Source of the DNA: a virus
Length of the DNA stretch: 57,656 nucleotides
Virus record (IMG/VR): IMGVR_UViG_3300015371_000042
Location: 1-57,656 of that record
Strand: one strand, 5' to 3'
Shown in pieces: positions 54,780 through 57,656 of the stretch. Both the position numbers and the translations under genes were made by a program. Under the pieces are notes generated by a model that made no database searches, was not told the DNA's origin, and worked only from the letters and a program-made list of their open reading frames with translations. The stretch's first letter is position 1; each line of letters begins with the position of its first letter.

Positions 54780-55477
54780 ATCCTTTGGTTGGTGGCCGCT
54801 TCGGGCCGGTAGTCGATGGTGTTGGTCCCCTTGGACGAGTTGCAGGGGCCGCAGAGGGGCTGGACGTTGTCAGCCATGTTGGGTCCGCCCTTAGAGACAG
54901 GGATGACGTGGTCGATGGTGAGAGCGCCGTCGATTCCGCAGGCGAGGCACCGGTGCTCGTACTTGTCGAGGATCTGGAGCCATTCGGCGGCGGTGAGTAC
55001 ACCTGCGGCGCGGCGGCGCTGCTTCTTCAACCGTGCAGTGAGCGCGGCCCGCTCGGGGTTGTCCCTGGCCCACTGAACTGCGCCCGCGACGAGCCGTTCA
55101 CGGTTGCGCTCGTAGTACGCCCGCTGCTCAGCAACACGCTTCGCCTTGTGCCGCTCGAACGACTCCATGACGCGCTGCCTACGGCAGGTCTTGCACTGCC
55201 GGTTGCCCTTGTAGAGGTAGGTGTTCTCCTCGGTGTACGGGTGCCCCTGAGCGCAGGCCTCCTTGCGGGCGTTCGCGTTCCCCTTGAGGCCACCCTTGTA
55301 CTTCCGCATGCGCTCCCTGCATGCCGCACGCGACTCTTCCAGGTTGGCCGCGTACCGCTCGCGGGCTCGCATGTTTCTGCACTCGCGGCAGGCGGTCCCT
55401 GCCCCGTTCTTCGCGGTGTTCTCGGGCGACTTGGGGTGGCCGCATCGGAAGGTGTCCACGCGCAGGCTCCTATTCAT
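54776..55477 (-). CDS. HNH homing-type endonuclease inserted in late operon
   Basis: 233 residues from ATG 55477; longer frames read through a palindrome and are unlikely. The N-half has CGHPKSPENTAKNGAGTACRECRN and CAQGHPYTEENTYLYKGNRQCKTC, two Cys/His knuckles of DNA-binding type, then a long basic helix. The C-terminus holds the HNH core CLACGIDGALTIDHVIPVSKGG ... NVQPLCGPCNSSKG. Such genes act as mobile homing endonucleases. It separates the connector genes from the major tail protein. Confidence 0.85.
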   Translation of the reverse strand: MNRSLRVDTFRCGHPKSPENTAKNGAGTACRECRNMRARERYAANLEESRAACRERMRKYKGGLKGNANARKEACAQGHPYTEENTYLYKGNRQCKTCRRQRVMESFERHKAKRVAEQRAYYERNRERLVAGAVQWARDNPERAALTARLKKQRRRAAGVLTAAEWLQILDKYEHRCLACGIDGALTIDHVIPVSKGGPNMADNVQPLCGPCNSSKGTNTIDYRPEAATNQRM

Positions 55478-55492
55478 AGTGACTATGAATAG
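55470..55492. promoter_or_regulatory. 23-bp palindrome at HNH start
   Basis: CTATTCATAG, TGA, CTATGAATAG: perfect 10-bp arms. It spans the HNH ATG on the minus strand and lies between it and the + strand HTH gene, so it is a likely operator. GTGACTATGAA from its right part recurs at about 55511, at the HTH gene start. Confidence 0.65.
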
Positions 55493-55507
55493 TCTATCGC
55501 CCTTATC

Positions 55508-55717
55508 GTGGTGACTATGAACATCGAAGGGTTCCTGAGTACTGCCCAAGCCGCCGAGCGGCTGGGCGTGAAGGTCGAGTCGGTCTACACCTTTGCGCGC
55601 CGGCTGGACGGCTTCCCGCAGCCCACCAAAGTGGGGCGCACACTGCTGTGGCCCGAAGAGGCGATCGACGAATGGCGCGCCAAGCACCCGGCCCGCAAGC
55701 GGCAGGCTCGGGAGTAG
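55508..55717 (+). CDS. excisionase/MerR-like HTH protein, opposite strand
   Basis: 69 residues from GTG 55508 (ATG 55517 also possible). NIEGFLSTAQAAERLGVKVE, SVYTFARRLDGFPQPTKVGR, TLLWPEEAIDEWRAKHP is a typical helix-turn-helix_17-type domain that binds operators or acts as Xis. It is the sole + strand gene in this part of the late operon, divergent from the HNH gene across the palindrome. It probably represses the HNH unit. Confidence 0.75.
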   Translation: MVTMNIEGFLSTAQAAERLGVKVESVYTFARRLDGFPQPTKVGRTLLWPEEAIDEWRAKHPARKRQARE

Positions 55718-55741
55718 CGGTGCCATAGCGCCGATCACTGG

Positions 55742-55927
55742 TCAGCTCTCCTTGCTTCCGGTCGGCCCGGAGGTGGTCTTCTTGGCAGGTGCAGCCGAGG
55801 CCGCGGCCGTTGCCTCGGGCGTCTGGTCCTCCTCGACGAGGAGGCCGTCCGCCTTCAGTTGGGCGTACTCGGTGTCGTCGACCTCAAGCGGCTGGTCGGG
55901 CCGGATGGTCGTGCGGATGGTCGGCAT
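55742..55927 (-). CDS. small connector-region protein
   Basis: 61 residues from ATG 55927 (TGATG overlap). PTIRTTIRPDQPLEVDDTEYAQLKADGLLV then an Ala/Thr/Ser tail. A common short protein between tail-completion and tail-tube genes in actinophages; perhaps assembly-related. The role is unproven. Confidence 0.6.
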   Translation of the reverse strand: MPTIRTTIRPDQPLEVDDTEYAQLKADGLLVEEDQTPEATAAASAAPAKKTTSGPTGSKES

Positions 55928-56151
55928 CAGCGGTAGGCCTCTCTCTGAAGCGGGAACTGGTGGTGGGCGTAGTTCGGGTGGAAGCGGAGCTCCAGGCAGT
56001 CCTCGGCGCGGAGGCTCGGCGGGCACGGGATGAACCGGAGCGGCCCGGTGAGGAGGAACTCCAGCTCCGCGCGCGAGTTGTGCACGAGGGTCTTGCCGCC
56101 GTAGGAGAGGAGCTGCCCGTGCGGGGTGTCCTCCTGGATCGCCCACATCAT
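55927..56151 (-). CDS. small hypothetical late protein
   Basis: 74 residues; ATG 56151 (GGAGGTCCC ahead), with a second ATG immediately after. WAIQEDTPHGQLLSYGGKTL then HNSRAELEFLLTGPLRFIPC and LELRFHPNYAHHQFPLQREA. A compact protein of unknown function inside the head-tail block. Confidence 0.55.
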   Translation of the reverse strand: MMWAIQEDTPHGQLLSYGGKTLVHNSRAELEFLLTGPLRFIPCPPSLRAEDCLELRFHPNYAHHQFPLQREAYR

Positions 56152-56597
56152 GAGGGGACCTCCGTCCATGCGATGACCAGGCCGGGGATGCTGTAGCGGG
56201 CATACGACGAGGCGTCGTCGTTGACCCTGCGGTGCTCCCCTGTCGTGTACGCCGACAGCACCTGCGCCTGCGAATAGCCCGTCGGGAGGGTGAGCCGCTG
56301 CGGGATGGCCGGGTGGTCGTAGCAAGCGGCCTGGATCGCCTCAGCGAGGGCGGCAGCCTTGTTCCACGGCGGTTTCTGGCTGTCGGGGTTGACGGCCCAG
56401 CAGTCCACGCCGACTGCAGGCTCACGCAGCGGGACATACAGGTTGGGGGTGCCGCCTGCGACGACGAGGGTGCAGAACCCGGACGCTGCCCAACTGCTGT
56501 TGTCCTTGGGGAGAGTCGTGGCGACGCGGTCGCCGACGACGGTCTTCAGCCAGGCGGTGGCGACGAGTTCGGGTGTGGCCCGCAGTTGGAGGCTCAC
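56148..56597 (-). CDS. tail-terminator-like protein
   Basis: 149 residues from GTG 56597. LQLRATPELVATAWLKTVVG, SGFCTLVVAGGTPNLYVPLREPAVGVDCWAV, KAAALAEAIQAACYDHP. The mix of N-terminal helix, beta-strands and a mid helix and the place between the HK97-gp10-like protein and the tube protein fit a tail terminator. The call is by position and pattern. Confidence 0.65.
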   Translation of the reverse strand: MSLQLRATPELVATAWLKTVVGDRVATTLPKDNSSWAASGFCTLVVAGGTPNLYVPLREPAVGVDCWAVNPDSQKPPWNKAAALAEAIQAACYDHPAIPQRLTLPTGYSQAQVLSAYTTGEHRRVNDDASSYARYSIPGLVIAWTEVPS

Positions 56598-56965
56598 GGT
56601 GTCCTCCGCTGGAAAAGAGCAGGCCGCAAAAACGGCTGGGCTGCACGGGCCGGGAGGTTGACCTTCTTCACCGGGTGATCGGCGCCCTCCCAGAACAAGG
56701 CCAGCTTGTGCTTCGGGAAGATGGTCATAGCAGGCAGGCCCATCTCGATGGCCTCGCAGTAGTTCACGTCCAGGGAGCCGACCCGGAGCACCTTCGCGTG
56801 GACCTCCGCACGCAGCGAGTCATGGAGGCGGCTCGATGCCTTGGGGACGAACTCCTTGGCGTCGGACAGGATGGCGTCGCCAATGACGTCCTGCATCCAG
56901 GCATTGATCGCCGCATCAACGTGCGCCCGCCCTGCGGGGTCGATCCGCACACCGGATCGCGTCAT
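56594..56965 (-). CDS. HK97 gp10-like head-tail joining protein
   Basis: 123 residues from ATG 56965. HVDAAINAWMQDVIGDAILSDAKEFVPKASSRLHDSLRAEVHAK, then YCEAIEMGLPAM and a late KVNLPARAAQPFLRPAL is the pattern of gp10-type neck/tail completion proteins. A ~100-base gap with a CTTCGGGA/TCCCGAAG palindrome (57047-57064) separates it from the previous gene. Confidence 0.75.
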   Translation of the reverse strand: MTRSGVRIDPAGRAHVDAAINAWMQDVIGDAILSDAKEFVPKASSRLHDSLRAEVHAKVLRVGSLDVNYCEAIEMGLPAMTIFPKHKLALFWEGADHPVKKVNLPARAAQPFLRPALFQRRTP

Positions 56966-57067
56966 GGCCGCCTCCTCTCCGAAGCCGGTCTCGTACTCGT
57001 GGCCGCCCGGTCTCCCCGGGCTGGTGGCCTGTTCGGTTGTCCATCACTTCGGGAGATCCCGAAGCGA

Positions 57068-57397
57068 TCAGGTGGTACGTCGTAGGTCCAGCCGGCGGTC
57101 CACCTGGATCGCTGGGTTCGTCATGCCGGAGACGGCGTCGACGATGTAGACCGCGCCGGTGCGTTCGTCGCGCACCCGGTCCTGGTCGGTGACGTCGGTC
57201 CGGGCCGGGACCCGGGCGACGGCGTAGCGGACGATCCGCGGCGTCGGATCGTCGCGGGTGGTGACCCGGCGGGACTGCTCGATGAGGCTCGCCGGGATAC
57301 CGGTCGCGTGCGGCGTGTCGGTGTCCTGCTCGTCGCCGTAGCCGTCGGTTGTAGTACCGCGCAGGACGGCGAGCGTGGTGGTGGCGACCGCCTGCAT
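57068..57397 (-). CDS. head closure/stopper-like protein
   Basis: 109 residues from ATG 57397 (TGATG overlap). TTTLAVLRGTTTDGYGDEQDT, GIPASLIEQSRRVTTRDD, IVRYAVARVPARTDVTDQDRVRDERTGAVYIVDAV is a beta-barrel type typical of connector stoppers such as SPP1 gp16 relatives. Position between the connector C-terminus and the gp10-like protein supports it. Confidence 0.65.
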   Translation of the reverse strand: MQAVATTTLAVLRGTTTDGYGDEQDTDTPHATGIPASLIEQSRRVTTRDDPTPRIVRYAVARVPARTDVTDQDRVRDERTGAVYIVDAVSGMTNPAIQVDRRLDLRRTT

Positions 57398-57656
57398 CAC
57401 GCACCCCCAGACAGAGGCGTCCACGCCTGCTGAGCGTCGGAGGCATCCGCAAGCGGGCTCACAAACGACCCGGCCGACTCGAATGCGCTGCGAATGTGCA
57501 CGATCCGGGACCGCATCCACGACACCCGGCGCAGTGCGCGGGCGGCCATGGGTGCGAGGACCAGGCCGTCACCCTGGAGGCTGGTGGAGACCTGGTCTTG
57601 CTGGATCTGCGTGGCATCCAGCCGCGTCTCCAGCCCGAACTGGCCTGCCAGCCATG
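57397..57656 (-). CDS. head-tail connector (5' part beyond window)
   Basis: The last ~86 residues are visible, entering from the right edge: FGLETRLDATQIQQDQVSTS, VLAPMAARALRRVSWMRSRI, HIRSAFESAGSFVSPLADAS, ending GGA then TGA. The helical pattern fits a gp6/gp15-type connector adaptor that sits under the portal. Portal and capsid genes should lie further right. Confidence 0.6.
   Translation of the reverse strand, partial: WLAGQFGLETRLDATQIQQDQVSTSLQGDGLVLAPMAARALRRVSWMRSRIVHIRSAFESAGSFVSPLADASDAQQAWTPLSGGA

Noticed and set aside
1-57656. CRISPR arrays or anti-CRISPR operons
   Set aside because: No evenly spaced direct repeats with unique spacers were seen. The 12-bp iterons and the 77-bp duplication do not have that structure.

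Overview
This window is high-GC actinobacterial DNA, most likely a temperate Streptomyces siphophage or prophage. The reasons are very high GC in third codon positions, GTG starts, and near-universal 4-base GTGA/ATGA gene overlaps. There are also actinobacterial hallmarks: two WhiB-type proteins, DUF6221- and DUF6233-like proteins, and many small Cys-rich proteins. The 3' half of a tRNA-Val(UAC) gene lies beside an integrase. Phage-type genes continue on both sides of that site, so it reads as attP of a non-integrated or circular form. Large terminase, portal, protease and major capsid genes are not in the window. The minus-strand late operon enters from the right edge, so they should lie beyond it.

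Layout. 1-22.1 kb is the early operon, read leftwards. It starts from an immunity region with a Cro-like gene, an Xis-like gene and an antirepressor. It continues through small proteins to a sliding clamp with a clamp-like second gene, a YqaJ exonuclease with a RecT annealing protein, and a large DNA methyltransferase. Next come a TcmP-like / HNH / ParB-DUF5131 block, a replication initiator carrying origin-like iterons inside its own gene, a helicase-loader-like protein, a WhiB protein with an added HNH-like tail, and a second methyltransferase. 22.3-24.7 kb (+ strand) holds the XRE repressor and tyrosine integrase, followed by attP at 24.8 kb. 25-31.8 kb is an accessory belt of small regulators and DUF genes, several apparently leaderless, ending in a second, XerC/D-like recombinase that sits against a dif-like inverted repeat.

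31.8-57.7 kb is the late operon, read leftwards from the right edge. In order it has head-tail connectors, an inserted HNH/HTH pair, the major tail protein, tail-assembly chaperones with a GGGAAAA -1 frameshift, a 1536-residue tape measure with an NlpC/P60 domain, and tail tip and fibre proteins. Lysis genes (amidase endolysin, holin), a membrane-anchored collagen-like protein and a repeat-rich LamG-like protein follow. The late operon is interrupted at 36.6-43.2 kb by an opposed + strand cluster. It encodes three glycosyltransferases, a 2OG-Fe(II) oxygenase, a SAM methyltransferase and several small proteins, which together look like a virion or cell-surface glycosylation module.

The most unusual points are the Xer gene with its own dif-like site, the oxygenase/glycosyltransferase cluster near a collagen-like protein, the ParB-DUF5131 fusion with its TcmP-like partner, 12-bp-phased iterons inside the initiator gene, and a 77-bp tandem duplication that created a coupled leader peptide in front of the exonuclease.
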